Below, piece by piece: positions 13,438 to 26,236 of a stretch of DNA of 64,000 nucleotides (position 1 is the stretch's first letter; the number at the start of each line of letters is the position of its first letter). The notes beneath the pieces are model-generated. The model searched no databases, had not been told where the DNA came from, and saw nothing but the letters and a program-made list of their open reading frames with translations. Location of the stretch: contig SCFE01000064.1 of the NCBI GenBank assembly GCA_004352715.1, positions 1,389,219 to 1,453,218 of the forward strand, written 5' to 3'. A program made the translations under genes and the position numbers. This DNA comes from Hofstenia miamia (taxonomy: Eukaryota; Xenacoelomorpha; Acoela).

Positions 13438-14348
13438 TTAAATAATAGGGGTCCTAGTACTGAACCTTTGGATTCCATGGTTAATTATCATTGAATGAGA
13501 AGTTATGTTTTTAATTTTTACGTATTGCTGTCTTTTATTTATATAAGATCTAATTAAATTTATTGCTGATTTTTCAAAACTATATATTTGTTGTAGTTTA
13601 TTTATTAAGATATTATGATCAATTGAATTGAATGCCTTTGATAAATCTAGCGATAAAATTAATACACTTTGGTCTTTGTCAATATATTTTTCCAATCCTC
13701 TAAGACATGACTTAAAGCATACTTTGTTGATAAATTATTTCTATATCTAAATTGTAACGATCGAAGTAAATTATGTTTCTCAAAATAGTTATTTATTTGG
13801 TTATATATTATTTTTTCAAATGTTTTACCTAGTATTGGGAGTACTGAAATTGGTCTATAATTAATTTCATCTTTTGTATCACCTTTTTTATGCATAGGTA
13901 TGATTTGTGCTATTTTCAATTCAAACCATTCGGAAAGACACTCTCAGAAATACATTGATTTAAATTATCACATTATGGCCTACATAATATTGGCATTGCT
14001 TGACTTAAAATCCATGATTATATTTTATACAATCCTTGTGATTTTTTAGCGGTTAAGTTTTGTGATAATTTCATTTAACTGATGTAAAGTTATGAAGCAA
14101 AATTTAAATTGTTCTTTATAAATCAAATTATTGTGAATTTGCATTTCATTTATAGAGATAATATTGTGATTGGTATCAGTATAATTTCCTAGATTTATGA
14201 ATGGTACATTAGCTATCTTTTGCTGATCATGTATGATTTTATTTTTATCCTTTAATGATGGGATCTCTGAAGAATTATTATTGTTGAAAAATTTTGATAT
14301 AAATCTCAATTTTTGTGCTATGCTTTTATTTGCAAGTGGTAATTTCAA
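13438..14348 (-). pseudogene. LINE reverse transcriptase relic
   Basis: Contains MKIAQIIPMHKKGDTKDEINYRPISVLP (the K..D...YRPIS block), SLDLSKAFNSIDHNIL (catalytic D region) and MIINHGIQ, where the frame is lost just before the LGPLLF/YADD block seen in copy A. Confidence 0.85.
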
Positions 14349-14559
14349 GAAATTGTGTAAATCTTTTTTGCATTTGTTAGATACTTTGTTTCTAATATAT
14401 TTATACTTAGGACAATTTTTGTCATTTTTATCTTTATAGAAGTTTATGTACGCATTGTTTCAGTTTAATTAATTGCTTTGTTTCATTTGATAACCATTGT
14501 TTCCATTTAGGCAATTCATTTTGATACGTATTCTTCTTAACTTTTTTTAATGGACATTT

Positions 14560-15283
14560 TTAATTAAAAAGATAGTTTAAATTTTTAATAATGAATCCCA
14601 ATTTTTCGTCAACACTTGTCAAATAATAAAATAATTTCCAATCTAAGCATAATAATTGATTTGATAAAGTATTTTGCCCGTAGTTACTTCTTGAATGAAC
14701 GTAGTGATATTCTGTTTCTATTTTGTTTGGCTTAATCTGTTCTCTTTGGATTGCGCATGTTAATAGATGATCCGAAATCAAACAATCTGCTACAAAGTAT
14801 TTAAAATTATTTGTTTCCTTTGTATCACAAATAATATAATCTATTAATGAAAAACTGTTTGTATGAATATGTGGTGGAGTACTGGTATTAATTGGGTTCA
14901 CATTATAGATATCTATTATATCATAAATATTTTTACGTTCTGTTGTATTTAAATAATTTTGATTTTAATCACCCATTAATAATTACAGTAGATATTTTGA
15001 GGCTTTGTTAATATCTTTAAGCATTATTTTTATAAATTCATTATATGTTTATTACTACAATTAATAATATTTATTAGTTTGGTATATCTATTTATCTTTA
15101 TTTCAACCTATAAACTTTCGTATTTTGAATTTTTAGAATAAATATCTGCTCTTTCGTTTGGGTTTGGTAACATAGGAGAACACCTCCGCCTTTTAATTCT
15201 TTTGTTAATGCATTTTTTCTATTTTTAGTAAAAAATATTAGATTTTTATGAATACTTCGTAGTTTATCATAATTTTTAACCAT
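14560..15283 (-). pseudogene. LINE endonuclease domain relic
   Basis: Minus-strand pieces include KELKGGGVLLCYQTQ (compare the GGGVAI.V motif of apurinic-type endonucleases) and SFSLIDYIICDTKE followed by VADCLISDHLLTCAI. The latter resembles the IDYI and SDH motifs at the end of the domain. Stops interrupt it. Confidence 0.65.
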
Positions 15284-15470
15284 GTTTCTGTAACTAAATC
15301 AAAATGTTTAATAGATCATAAAATTTATCATATTTATTTGTAATACTTTGAAAATTAATAATAATGTAATTAATTTTACATTTATTAAGATCTATTTTTT
15401 CTTTTAATTGCGTAAATGAAATGATATCTTTGTTATTAGAGGTGGATTTATTCATGCTTAGTCTTTAATC

Positions 15471-16216
15471 TTATAATTTGTAATTGCTCTTTGTATAGAG
15501 GACATTCTCTTTAAATGTATTATGATTTGTTGCGTTGTTGTTATACTTATAAGAGTTAAAACACTTTATGCAAAAATGCTGATCTTTGCTATTTTTGATT
15601 GGACATTCTATGTAATTATGATTTTTCAAGCAAAGCATACAATTATTAATATCATTTGCACATGAACTTTTTGTGTGACCAAATTTACCACACCTCGAAC
15701 ACATTTTGACGTATAAATGATCACTAACATGTAACTTTGTAAAACCAAATTTTATTCTATTATTTAAAAGTATTGATCTCACCTTTGGAGAAACCTTGAA
15801 GATCGCTTCTTTACAATTGTAATATTTGTTGGTGTATGAAAATACTAATGAAAATTCTTCCTCTTTAATTTCATTGAATAATTTTCGTTTCCTTCAAATT
15901 ATTTATTTTTGAAATATTCAAAAACTTCTACTTCCTCATACAATGGAATACCTGATATTTCTATCTTAGGCATGAATTTAGTCGAGGATTTTAGTGTAAT
16001 GTTTTCAATTTTAGATTGTTCTTTCTCAATAATCTTGGTTTCGTAATAACTAGGACATTGCAGAATAATGTCATTTTTATTTGAAATTGAGAGGTGATCA
16101 ATGATTGTATTACTATCATCAATATTTTTGATAATTTTTTCGACATTGCCTACTAATTTTTTGCATTCTTTGGAATTTAGTTTGCCATATTTATGTTGTA
16201 ATAATTGGCTTGACAC
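15471..16216 (-). pseudogene. LINE ORF1 (gag-like, zinc knuckle) relic
   Basis: The upstream part (16216 to 15899) is a Lys/Glu-rich nucleic-acid-binding-like segment. The downstream part (15782 to 15471) carries CSRCGKFGHTKSSC, a CCHC zinc knuckle, followed by further Cys/His pairs (CMLCLKNHNYIEC, FCIKC). The parts are in different frames. The product would package element RNA in the cytoplasm. Confidence 0.75.
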
Positions 16217-16290
16217 TATGATTTCTATTTATTTTATGTAAAGTGTAAAAAACGTAACATGCAAAGTTCCTTGAGGCAGTCCTTTATGTA

Positions 16291-18120
16291 TCAAACCAAA
16301 ACTTGAATATTTAAATAAATGCTGATTTGTCTTTGTGATGCAGAAACAGCTGAACCTGCTATACTTTCTAGAGACTGATGAACTGCTGAATCAAATTCTT
16401 CAAGTTCTGCTGTAACAGTTGCGGGATTAGAAGTTCTTAAATAAAACGATATCTTATGTAGTGAAGCGCAGCTCCTCAACAGATGCAATTCTAACTGTTG
16501 GTCTTCAATTTTATGTCATTCATAATTTGAATGGACTTAGAAACACGTTTCGAGAAGAACTCTTACACAAATTTTGGTGATAGGCGTTCCAATAGTGATA
16601 AGACTATCTTTTCGTCTGTTGATTGTTTTAGGCAAAGCACTGAAATCGTAATTAGGATTAGGCGACCATTTTTCCCATTTAGTTAAACTAATTTCCAAGC
16701 CTACTTTTTTCATAGCTAACACCACAAACTCAAATACTTTACACAAAGATGAAACGTCCCCAACCAGAGAACCATCATCTAAATACCATGCGTTGCATGC
16801 TAATTCAGGAAATTTATCTTTGATAGCAGAAACGATTGGGTGAATAGCTAAAGCAAACAAAAGGGGAGCCAAGGGATCACCTTGTTGAACTCCGCAAGCT
16901 GAAAGCAAGGATTTAGATTCAAATTTCAATCGAGAAGGCTGGAAGTAGCAAAAATAAACCCAAGGATATAAGTGTGGAAAATGAAGTTTAACCTGAGAAA
17001 GTATTGCTGAACGATTAAGACTGTTAAATCCATTCAAAGCATGGATGACCGCTTCACAACCTCCCTAAATGCCTACACCAACTTGAAGTGGAGAAAAAAG
17101 AGCAGCTGCCCTATTCCTTGACAATTGACATAAGCATTTGGCAATCAATCTTCGAAGAACTTCTCCCACAGAAATTCCACCGTCATTTTTCTTCAATGCA
17201 AAAAGATTAGCTCCCCAAAGATATGATGCAATTTCATCAGGAGCATTACCAGATATTAAACAGTTGATTACTTTGAGAACAGATGCAATTGCTTTGTCAC
17301 CATATTCAGGTGATGCGCATTGGAATGTATTAATCAGATGGGGAGCATAAAGTTTAGAGAGCTTTTCACACATGTAATCAGAATGTCTTTGTCTGTGTCT
17401 ACAGTACCATAATCTATTATATTTTTTGAATTGTTGGGATGCTTCTCCTTCAATGCATGAAATATTTGCTCATCGAAGCTTAGACCATTACATCTTACTG
17501 CTGCTATGGCTCTACGAAAACTGCTTTCGTGACCAAGCTGTCTAACTCTCTCTAAATATTGGCTAGAACTGACAGAGGATGATTTATTTTTAATGTTGCC
17601 AGGACTTTTGGTTGCTTCGTACCAGAGTTGAGCATAATCACCATTCAACCAATGCTCTTGAGATTTGACTCTTCGTATTTCAGGTGCTTCACAAGGAGGC
17701 ACGGAGACACAAGCAGTCAAATTTAATATCTCCACCCAATGATTAATGAAACTTGGTTCCCGCTTAACCTTACTAAAAGAGTGACTCACAGCTTTAGCCC
17801 AGAGATTACAGCAGCTGATTGGAACAATCTTTCTGGTAGGAATAGAAAACATTTCAATATCAGAAAATGAGGGAAACAGGGGTTATTCCCGGTGAACGAG
17901 GCGGTAGCCTTGCACCTTCACATCCGGAACCATTGACAGTATGATGTTTGGCAAGTCCTGAACGTTTACACAAATCAGAAGCATGCAGACAATTGCTACA
18001 AATGTTAATATTTAATGATAGCAACGAAAACTGCTGTGTGAGAGTTGTGTGCGAATTGGATTGCTAAGCATCCTCTGGTTTGATGATTGAAAAACATTCT
18101 CCATCAGATCCAATTCCTAC
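16291..18120 (-). mobile_element. Reverse transcriptase relic with LDD-G active site and N-terminal zinc finger (family 2, copy 1)
   Basis: Minus strand, in order: a Cys/His motif (about 18010 to 17930; ICSNC then CKRSGLAKH, zinc-finger-like); an N-terminal region (17852 to 17380) with EHWLNGDYAQLWYEA and QLGHESSFRRAI; VLRRLIAKCLCQ and LQVGVGI around 17100; the palm with ACGVQQGDPLAPLLFALAIH (about 16890); and NAWYLDDGSLVGD (about 16780), a YLDD-type catalytic motif. The C-terminal piece is 16488-16291 (HLLRSCASLHKISFYLRTS). A few frameshifts and stops interrupt an otherwise long frame, so the copy is fairly young. The fingers/palm order shows it is an RT. YLDDG rather than YADD and the conserved FYLRT tail set it apart from LINE family 1. 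I cannot assign a clade. Confidence 0.75.
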
Positions 18121-18159
18121 AATTTCATTTAAGGATGTTTCTTTTTTCTTATTGCGTTT

Positions 18160-19000
18160 TCTTTGTTTCATTGATATTTAGATTGTATATGTTCTCTTGA
18201 TGTTATGCTATACATAATTTTCAAACCGTTGAGTTCCCACATAAAATAATTACTGAAATCCACAGAATTGGTAATATCTGCATTGGTGAGCTGCTCAACC
18301 AAATCTTGAGCTTTAAAGACAAAACCCAAATAAGCACAAAAGATGCTGATCACAGGCACGACGTTTACCAAAGCCTTTCCTTGTCAGTAATTAGTGACCC
18401 AATTCATCCAATTCCCTTAAAATAACTTCACTATTGGCCGAGGGAGGAATAGCTCTCAGCACATAGGTAAGCTTTTGAGTACTAAAGCACACTTTAAGAA
18501 TACCCATAGCAAGTTGAGGCTCACTGAGCCTTTCTAGACATGCCTGAGCTTTTTAGACCGTTTCCTGAGAATCAGTTGCATATACTGGCAATCGCCAAGT
18601 GGAACACCAAGTAGTTCAAAACCACCAATGGGTGCCCTCGTAATATATGAGTCTATGCTGGTAAATTCTGTGGAACTCTGCAATTTACACTTCCTTAAGT
18701 TGATTTGAAGGCCAAAAGAAGAACCCTATTCTTGAATGATTGTAAAGCATCTAGATAGAGAATATTCACTACCACAACATAGTCCATCATCCAAGTATCA
18801 ACTGTTGAGTCCAGGCTCAGGAAGTTCTAAGCTAATACGTTCTATGAGTGGAAGGAGGGTAATTGCAAAAAGCAATGGCCCCAGAGGATCGCTTTGTTGC
18901 ACCCCGGCTTCACTACTAATTATTTTCCCATCATATAGCAGGTTATTGTGACGCGCATACGACTGCTGTACAAAGATTCTCTTTGATTGCTTCAAAGATC
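18160..19000 (-). mobile_element. Reverse transcriptase relic, family 2, copy 2 (palm and C-terminus)
   Basis: At 18995 to 18798 the minus strand reads SSEAGVQQSDPLGPLLFAIT and then LPEPGLNS, followed after a break by LDDGLCCGS. Further pieces (PIGGFELLGVPLG near 18600; LVNVVPVISIFCAYLGFVFK near 18350) follow in the expected order. G-to-S in the QQGDP motif and several stops show decay. Same strand as and directly upstream of copy 1. Confidence 0.7.
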
Positions 19001-19617
19001 ATTACACAAAATTTAATTTAAGATTTGTTAGCCCTCTAGTGGATTAATTTATTAGTGTAGGTGAAAAATTATTTGAAATTAAATTGACTTCATTTTACCT
19101 CCATTTCTGTTTGAAATCAAAGCCACCATGACGAAAACTCTCTAAGTGTGAGAGATTAATGACTTATATTTGTACATGTTTTTTTATAAACATATTAAGG
19201 ATGGAAGCCTATCAGTTGCATATTCTTGATTATTAATATTAATATTTTAGCAATAACCAATATTAAGTTGAAAATCAGTATACTGTATAATTATATTGTA
19301 GTTTTTATCGAATTATCTTTCAGCCAATAAACTAGAAACAAATGGTGTCCTAACACTGGTTCAAGATGGGAATATGTCAATGGGAAATTTTTAAGACCGT
19401 ATGACTATGACCCAGTTAACGCAAAATGACTGAATGGAACAAGTGGTTCAGTAGAAGGTGAAATTGGCCTCAGTCTATCACTCAATTGCAACCTACTGTT
19501 AAATATATGTTCATTTATTAAAGTTCAAACTAATGTTTTTGTCAGTTAAAGCAAACACTTGATGCGGGAATCAATAAGCAGGGCTTGAGGCAGATACATG
19601 TTGCATATTTGAGCACA
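19001..19617. other. Intergenic; left edge shares a 50-bp sequence with 31522-31572
   Basis: The reverse complement of about 18999-19053 closely matches 31522-31572 (shared core CTAGAGGGCTAAC and AAATTAAATT followed by GTGTAATGAT). Otherwise nothing is recognised. Confidence 0.4.
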
Positions 19618-20375
19618 GAGATGGAACGGTGCCTTGCTTTATATCGTACCGTGCCGTGCTCATGCGTGCCAGTGCTCATTTTACAGAAAATTTCGTGCCC
19701 GTGCTGACATTAATATACGTATCAGACTTGTCCACTAGCCGAGCTTCTAACGAGCCGAGCTTGAGTACAGTATTTGATATACAACGAGCCCAAAACGAGC
19801 CTATTTTAGGCAAAGCAAGTTTATAGTTCTCCTTGTTAATTTCATTATGGAGATTTTTCTTATTTTTTGCAGTCAGTATGCTTTTCCTATCATCTTATTT
19901 ACGAAATGTTTTTTAAATAATAGGAAGAGCTATGTAAAAAATTCTTTGAGCACAATATTTTTAAAAAAATACCAAGCTAAAACGAGCCTCAGTCAAAGAT
20001 TTTATGTGGCAAACCGAGCCGAACTTACACAAAATTTAAACGAGCCGAGCCGAGCTTGGAAATGTCGGCTCGTTGACAAGTCTGATACGTATCAAACATA
20101 TTTGTTATTTTGATTTTCTGAATCTATTAATTTGCACTTTAGAATCATCAAAAGTTTTTTTTCTCGGACAATTTGTTAAAGCATTGAAAACATTTATGGC
20201 CAAAAACATTTCATTCATAAGGATTTAATCTAAGATGCTTGCTTTCAGTCATTGGAAAATGTATAGATTTTCGTGCCGCGCTCAACTCGAGCGTGATTTT
20301 TTTTTAATTTCGTGTCGTGCTCGGGCCCCACTATATCTTTTCGTGCCTTGCTCGTACCGAAAAAATCATTAAGAA
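19618..20375. repeat. Outer GTGCC-rich repeat element interrupted by a hAT-type MITE
   Basis: Both flanks (19625-19714 and about 20270-20362) carry repeated CGTGCC/GTGCTC words such as ACCGTGCCGTGCTC and TCGTGCCTTGCTCGTACCG. They look like the two ends of one non-coding element split by the insertion at 19723-20084. Confidence 0.5.
19723..20084. mobile_element. hAT-type MITE with perfect 8-bp target duplication
   Basis: Inverted ends CAGACTTGTC and GACAAGTCTG are flanked on both sides by ATACGTAT (19715-19722 and 20085-20092), an 8-bp duplication as expected for hAT. The interior repeats CGAGCCGAGC words and has no transposase. Nested in the outer repeat. Confidence 0.85.
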
Positions 20376-21639
20376 AACATTTGCAATAAGTCTTTAACAA
20401 AGTTTTCGATCTAAAAAAAGCAAGAATACCTGTAGTTTTTCAGATTTTTGAAATTTTAAAGAAAATATAAAGAATATAGTTTTTTAACTTGCCATAGGGT
20501 ATTTTTGTACCCACAACTGCCCGTAAGAGGTTCATGGGCATCCATACCCCAGAAGGCCCACCCGAATACCCGTAAGCTCAAATTTCAACAACTAATGGAA
20601 ATAACACAATACAAAATTATGCAAAACCAGTGTTTTTGTCGGTGGTCATCTAACAGGATTGTTCGTTTTGCTGGGATGATTTTGGTAGCAGCTAAAATAA
20701 TATACCATAATAGATATTTAAGTAAACCATTTAATACTCAGGCGCGGTTTCAGGGGGTATGGTCGTCCTATTCCCAAACGATCTAAGCATAATATGTGAT
20801 TATTTCAATGTAAAATAATTTTTTAGTGTTTTTCATACGATAGAAATCATTTTTTGAACAATTTTACGCTTTGCAATTAATAAAAAATGTCTTTAAAATA
20901 CTAGCTTTCATGTGTATAAATATAAACCTTAAAGTTTTGTGAACCTCATAAATCATTGCCATTTTTGGCAAATATGATTCGATTTTGAATAAATTGTAAA
21001 TATATAATCGTTTTATAATATAAAATATAAAATTGAAGTCCCCTCCCCCATTCGAAATCTTCTAGGACCGTGCCTGTTGGGATTACACATTTATTTATTA
21101 GTAACATTATGATGTAAAATGAAAACATAAATACACATTTAGAAATTTTATTCCTTTTTTTCTAATTAAGGAAAGCCTGTTTTAATGTGAATTGAGAAAA
21201 TACCTACACCCTAAGTGATGGCTATATCTCGAAACAATTTGAGATTGGTCAGAAACAAAAATTATACTCCAGTATATCAATAATATAACGTTTCAGGGCG
21301 TCTTTAATGATTGAAGGACAAACTTGTTACTGAGGTTCCCTAAAGAAGTGGTTAATTTCTTGACATTGTCTTTTTGCATTATGCTAATGTTTTACTAGCT
21401 TTATTCTCTATCCGTACTCGCCCCACCCATATCATGGTACCCGTATGGTACCCATATCAGCCCTACCCTCATGTAGCGGCGGGGAAAAGCCACTCAGCCT
21501 TGTCGAGTCCTCCTTGCCTACGCTCTTGTCTGGAAGGAGAACTTCATCACCCCAAATTCTGTAGTTAGATTATAGTGCAATGCTTCTCTAAAAATAGACT
21601 ACAGTCTTTATAAATTCAATCAACTATTGAGAAAAATAT
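20376..21639. other. Intergenic with repeat fragments
   Basis: TACCC-rich stretches at about 20496-20580 and 21412-21480 (TAGGGTATTTTTGTACCC; ATGGTACCCGTATGGTACCC) look like ends of short non-coding transposons, but I could not define borders. No gene seen. Confidence 0.4.
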
Positions 21640-21699
21640 GTTATCCCTAAGATCGCCTGAATAATTGACATGAAAAGAATCAATTTAGACCCTCTTTAC

Positions 21700-22001
21700 A
21701 AAATGTAATCAGATTCCATTAAAGGAAGTCTGTAAAAATAATTTTTTCTATGGCTTATGCCAAACAAAAATTTTTTTTAGATGTCTCAGAAAAATGCATG
21801 GGGCCTATAAATTCCCAATTACCCCAAAATCTATCAAATATTTCCTTTAAAAAAATACAGCCCCACAATTCACATTACTGCACCATTCAAGAAGATTTCG
21901 TGACGGTAGAAAAATGCAAACCAATTTAGAGCAATCGCCTCTAAAAATATTTTTTATGCCATGTATTAAAATAGCACGCGAACTCAATTTTCGCACGCCA
22001 T
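21700..22001. repeat. Dispersed repeat family R1, copy 2
   Basis: Same order of conserved blocks as 10240-10521, including AAATCTATCAAATATTTCCTTT, AAGATTTCGTGACGGTA, TTTTTATGCCATGTATTAAA and CGCACGCCAT. It abuts the RT relic that starts at about 22002. Confidence 0.6.
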
Positions 22002-22800
22002 CGTAGGACAGAAATTTTTCGTAGCAAGAAAATATTTCGTGTAATGAGAACTTCGAATCAGAGTGTTGAAATTAAATCCTTCTCCATTGTAGTTCTGGCA
22101 GCATGAATCATTGCCTCTGTTCCATCTTTTGTAGCAACTCCTAATTTGTGGGGATTCAAAATCATTTACGCCTCGGCATTGGCAGAATTTTGCAACAAGT
22201 CGACGCAATAATTCACCAACGGCAATTGGCCTAATTCCACCCTTAGGCTTATTAACAACAAAAAGATTTACAGCACAAAATCAAGGACGGACTTCAACTG
22301 GCAGATTTTCTGAAGCCAATATATTAACTAATTTGCAAAGCGAATTCAAAGTATTTTCCCCCACACGGGTATTTGAACACTTGATGGCATTGAGTAAGTG
22401 TTCAGCAAACAATCGACTAGGACCAGATCTTTAGGAAAACTCTTAAGGGCTTTTAAAATCCAGCTGACATCCAATTGATAAGAAGGAATGGTAGTTTCAA
22501 AATGTAATGGCCCATCTTGCTGAGGGGGAAGAGAAGGAAGAGTATCACGCGTTTGAGCATTAGCTTTGGCTATGCCAGTTGACAAAATTGCTTTGGATGT
22601 TCTACCATATTGGCCCAACGCTACCAGAGTCTTAGTTCTTCTAATTCTAGTTTCATCATTATGAGATGAAAACACTGAACATTTCGATTTTATCCGTGTC
22701 ACTTCATTACAGAGTCCAGCATAATCCCCATCTTCAAAACTTTTAATACGTCTACGAATATGGGTGTTATTATCAATGACGTGTTTTCTTCCAGCTCTTT
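22002..22800 (-). mobile_element. Reverse transcriptase relic, family 2, copy 3 (N-terminal half)
   Basis: From 22702 the minus strand reads KTLVALGQYGRTSKAILSTG, the counterpart of the QLGHESSFRRAI segment of copy 1. Then come ILKALKSFPKDL, RRLVAKFCQC (compare LRRLIAKCLCQ of copy 1) and DGTEAMIHAARTTM (compare GCEAVIHALN). The palm with the active site is missing. Third same-strand member within 7 kb. Confidence 0.65.
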
Positions 22801-23607
22801 TACTTTATCTCAAAACTGCTTTGGGCAACATGAATAATTTCATCCAGTTTTATAATATTTTAGTATTTTTCGGGAACAAAATGGGAACTAAATTTTAGAA
22901 ACAAATTGGCGCTATATATAGCAGAACAATTGTTTCGCAAAGCACTTGCTGACACTGAAATTTGCATTTTGTAGGAAAAATTACTGCACTAAATTAAACA
23001 CTAAATAGTCTAAAAAGTCTATGCTGCTGTTTTATAACACACTTTATTTTCACATTGAATTTTTTTCAAACATTGATTCATTTCGGTATGCGGTATGTTA
23101 CCATAATTAAATTGATTTTGTATTATAATGTGTAAGATATTTGAATTTTTGATGTGGTTGGAAGATGAGTACTCAGTGAGGTGTTGAATGCTTACTCACT
23201 TTATAGCCATGGGCATACACTTTAATTCGTAAATGAGGACATCTCAGTTATGATCTTGTTGATTGACTAAAAGCGGAGCGAAGGGCCGCATCAATTTTTA
23301 TATTATATATATTATATAGCTTCAAATGTAACAATTGCTTTCATTGCAAAAATATTGCGAGGAAAATTATAATATTTTTCTCATTCCCGGGAAATATTGT
23401 TTTAATTTATTTTATTACCAATTATTGAATTAATATTAATTTATTGAGTATCTCTGGATTTACGGCTATGTATTTGACTTGTTCTATGTAGGTATCATTG
23501 AATTTCAATTTTAGAAACATTTGTCGAAGTTTCGTTAGTCTTAGATCTAATTCAACAAAATCGAGTTTTAGATGGGCCTATTCTTAGTTTTAGTGAAGCA
23601 AAATATT
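22801..23607. other. Intergenic, nothing recognised
   Basis: AT-rich without coding, RNA or repeat features that I can support. Confidence 0.4.
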
Positions 23608-24571
23608 CAGACTTGAAAATTGGACAGATTTTTTTATCCAATCCAATATCAAAATTCTAGAATTTTCCAATTGAATTCAAATCTGTTTGATTTTGCTAAT
23701 CCAAATTTTCTTTATAGCATATATAACATGCTCTTGATTTCACGTAATATTAATTTAAGTATAATACACCGATTTTCTGTGCATCTGATAAGGCTAGTAT
23801 TTCGCTAGTAAAGCCACAAAAAATTTCAAGAAATAACTCAGAAAAAGCGGAATTATTTTAACCGAACAAATGCATTGATTATATTTGAAGAATTTCTAGA
23901 CAGAAATGAGGCTATGGTCTATCTACATCATTCTCAACACTGAAAACCTCTCTGTTAATCTCCCTATTTGTTTGTTTCTATGTAGAGTGTAAATTCTAGG
24001 GGATGCTCCCTCTTAGAGCATTGCGGTAGTACTCCTGTGGAATCGGGAGAAATTTTTGAACTGGGAGTGTGACAGATTCTTTAAAATCCTAGTAACAAGA
24101 ACTTAAATGTTTCATGTAATACTTTTTTGTCTACGTTTAACAAATTTTTAAACACATTAAAGTGCATATATGCATTTCTTAGAACTGGAACATATTTGAA
24201 GGTGGCCTCATCACTAAAATTCCAACCGAAAAAGAAGCCAGTGATTTGTAGTTATTATTAATCAAATACTGAGGGTGAAGACTGCGTGATACAGTTACTA
24301 AAAGAAAACCTTGAAATGAGAATTAGGCGAAATTTCATAGTGCTTTAACTCCCGATGAAATGTTCAACAGGTTTTCAAATATACTAATTTATCATCTTGA
24401 GAAATATTGCTCAGAAAAATCAATTCTAAGAAACCAAAATCCAAATATGACAACAATTAAGAGCAAAACATCGATTGATACACATTGCTTAACTTTGTTT
24501 AAACAAAAAAGGGATTAAGTATATTAATGAAAAATCCTTTGGGAATTTCTATGACTACAAAAAGGCGCGTA

Positions 24572-26110
24572 ACTTGTCCATTGGACAGATTTTTCTGTCC
24601 AATCCAATTAAAAAATTCTAGAATTGTCCAAGTGAAATCTAATCGAATTACTATCTAAGTTTTAGTTTGCTAATCAAATATTTTTTTGCCACATACAATT
24701 TATATTTCACAGAATATTTATTCAAGTATAATGCACTGTTTTTTGCAGTGATTTTTAAGGTCTGGATTTTGCATGTAAAACTACAAAAATACATCATTTC
24801 AAAGAAAACGCAGAAAATCTGAATTATTATTACAGAACAAAAGCATTTGGCTTTACTTGTAAAAGTTTTGGACAGCAATGACGCTAAAATACGAGGTCCT
24901 ATAGTCGACCAACACCACTCTCTGTTAATCTCCTTATTTGTTTCCAAGTTAATTATCAGTTTTAAATTATGCTCAACTCTTAGAGCCTTGCGAAATTTTT
25001 TGAAAATCATCACAGTGCATAGATGCATTTCTTAGAACTAGAAAATTTCAGCTTACGCAACACACCGAAGAAAAAAAATCCAAAGATTTGTAGATTTTTT
25101 TATTCAAACCCGGAGGGGGGGGGGTGAAGACTGTTTGATTGCAAGCGATGTACCATCTTGCTGGCAATCAAAATATAAGAGACAGCAAGATGCACGGGGA
25201 TTTTGTTATTATGAAAATTTTGATTTCCTTTCACATATTGGAAGAATTCGCCTAACAAAAGCTTAGATAAGTAACAAGATCCTATCTAACAACACAAGCT
25301 TTAGAACAGTTCCTGAACTAGCACTTAGTTTAACTGAACTTACGATTCCTCGTATAGTATGCAATGCAGTATGGGTAAAAATAAAGCAATTCATGTTTTT
25401 TATTCATGGGAGTTCTATTGGTAGTTTTTTAAGATGCGGGGCTATGTTAGTAGGAGACCTTTGGGAGTGGAATCAATTTATTGTGCTGCCACAAGACTGT
25501 ATCCTCGCTGGTGCTAGTGTAGAGCAATCCTTCAGCAAATACTGTGACCTCCTAACTCGAAGCATAACATGACAAAAGAAAGTTTGCCTATGAACCTATT
25601 TATTGTGATTGTGTTTAATAATTTGTACTTGAATTCACATTTCTCTGAATAAATCATCGGTTTTTGTTTTAGCAGGAAAAGCAAAATTCTTCCAGAAAGG
25701 AAACGCTTAGCATAGTTTATTAAGTTTCTCGTACAGAATATCCTAGAACTACTGATAATGTAGTGTCATAAAATGACACCAACTATTCACAAGGTTTACC
25801 TATTCTAAATTCTACTTAATATGAGACGACACATATATATGTATATCATATCATGCCGAAATTGCTGTTCAGACTCAATTAAGGGACACAAATAGCAATG
25901 CAAACAATGAATTTAAGAATATATTTATCATATGCTGTCCGATTGGAATACAAAATCACAATAATACTGGTCCAGTCATTGTATTCTAATCAAATAACAT
26001 TTTAGAAAACGTACTTATTTTGCTCTCGTGCGATTAAGAGACAATATTGTTATTAGTTACCATGATATGGCGCATTGCATTCAGTGTATTTTCTAGGGCC
26101 CTGTGAATAC
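24572..26110 (+). mobile_element. hAT family element, inner copy
   Basis: Starts like the outer left end (ACTTGTCCATTGGACAG, then TCTGTCCAATCCAATT; compare 23611-23660). It shares further blocks with 23612-24000, such as CTCTCTGTTAATCTCC. At about 25515-25590 it encodes AGASVEQSFSKYCDLLT, resembling the C-terminal VERxFS block of hAT dimerisation domains, broken by a stop soon after. There is no clear right end. Confidence 0.5.
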
Positions 26111-26236
26111 TCGAAATTTAAACATTAACAGATTTCGAATGGATGGAATCAACTCGAGTTTGTTGATTAAAATTAATGGTGCAGTGTATGTTTTTGCATA
26201 ATAATAAGAGTTAAAGCAAATTTATTGCATAAGTTA

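Larger units (their letters stand above)
13016..16230 (-). mobile_element. Non-LTR retrotransposon (LINE family 1, copy B), degenerate and internally deleted
   Basis: Read on the minus strand it has, in order: an ORF1 with zinc knuckles (about 16216 to 15471), an endonuclease segment (about 15283 to 14560), a linker, and a reverse transcriptase (about 14348 to 13438). It then runs into 3' sequence shared with copy A. About 1.1 kb present in copy A between RT and 3' end (4875-5964) is replaced here by about 50 bp (13370-13418). Many frameshifts and stops make it inactive. The organisation is that of the Jockey/CR1 group in a broad sense; the clade is not assigned. Confidence 0.85.
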
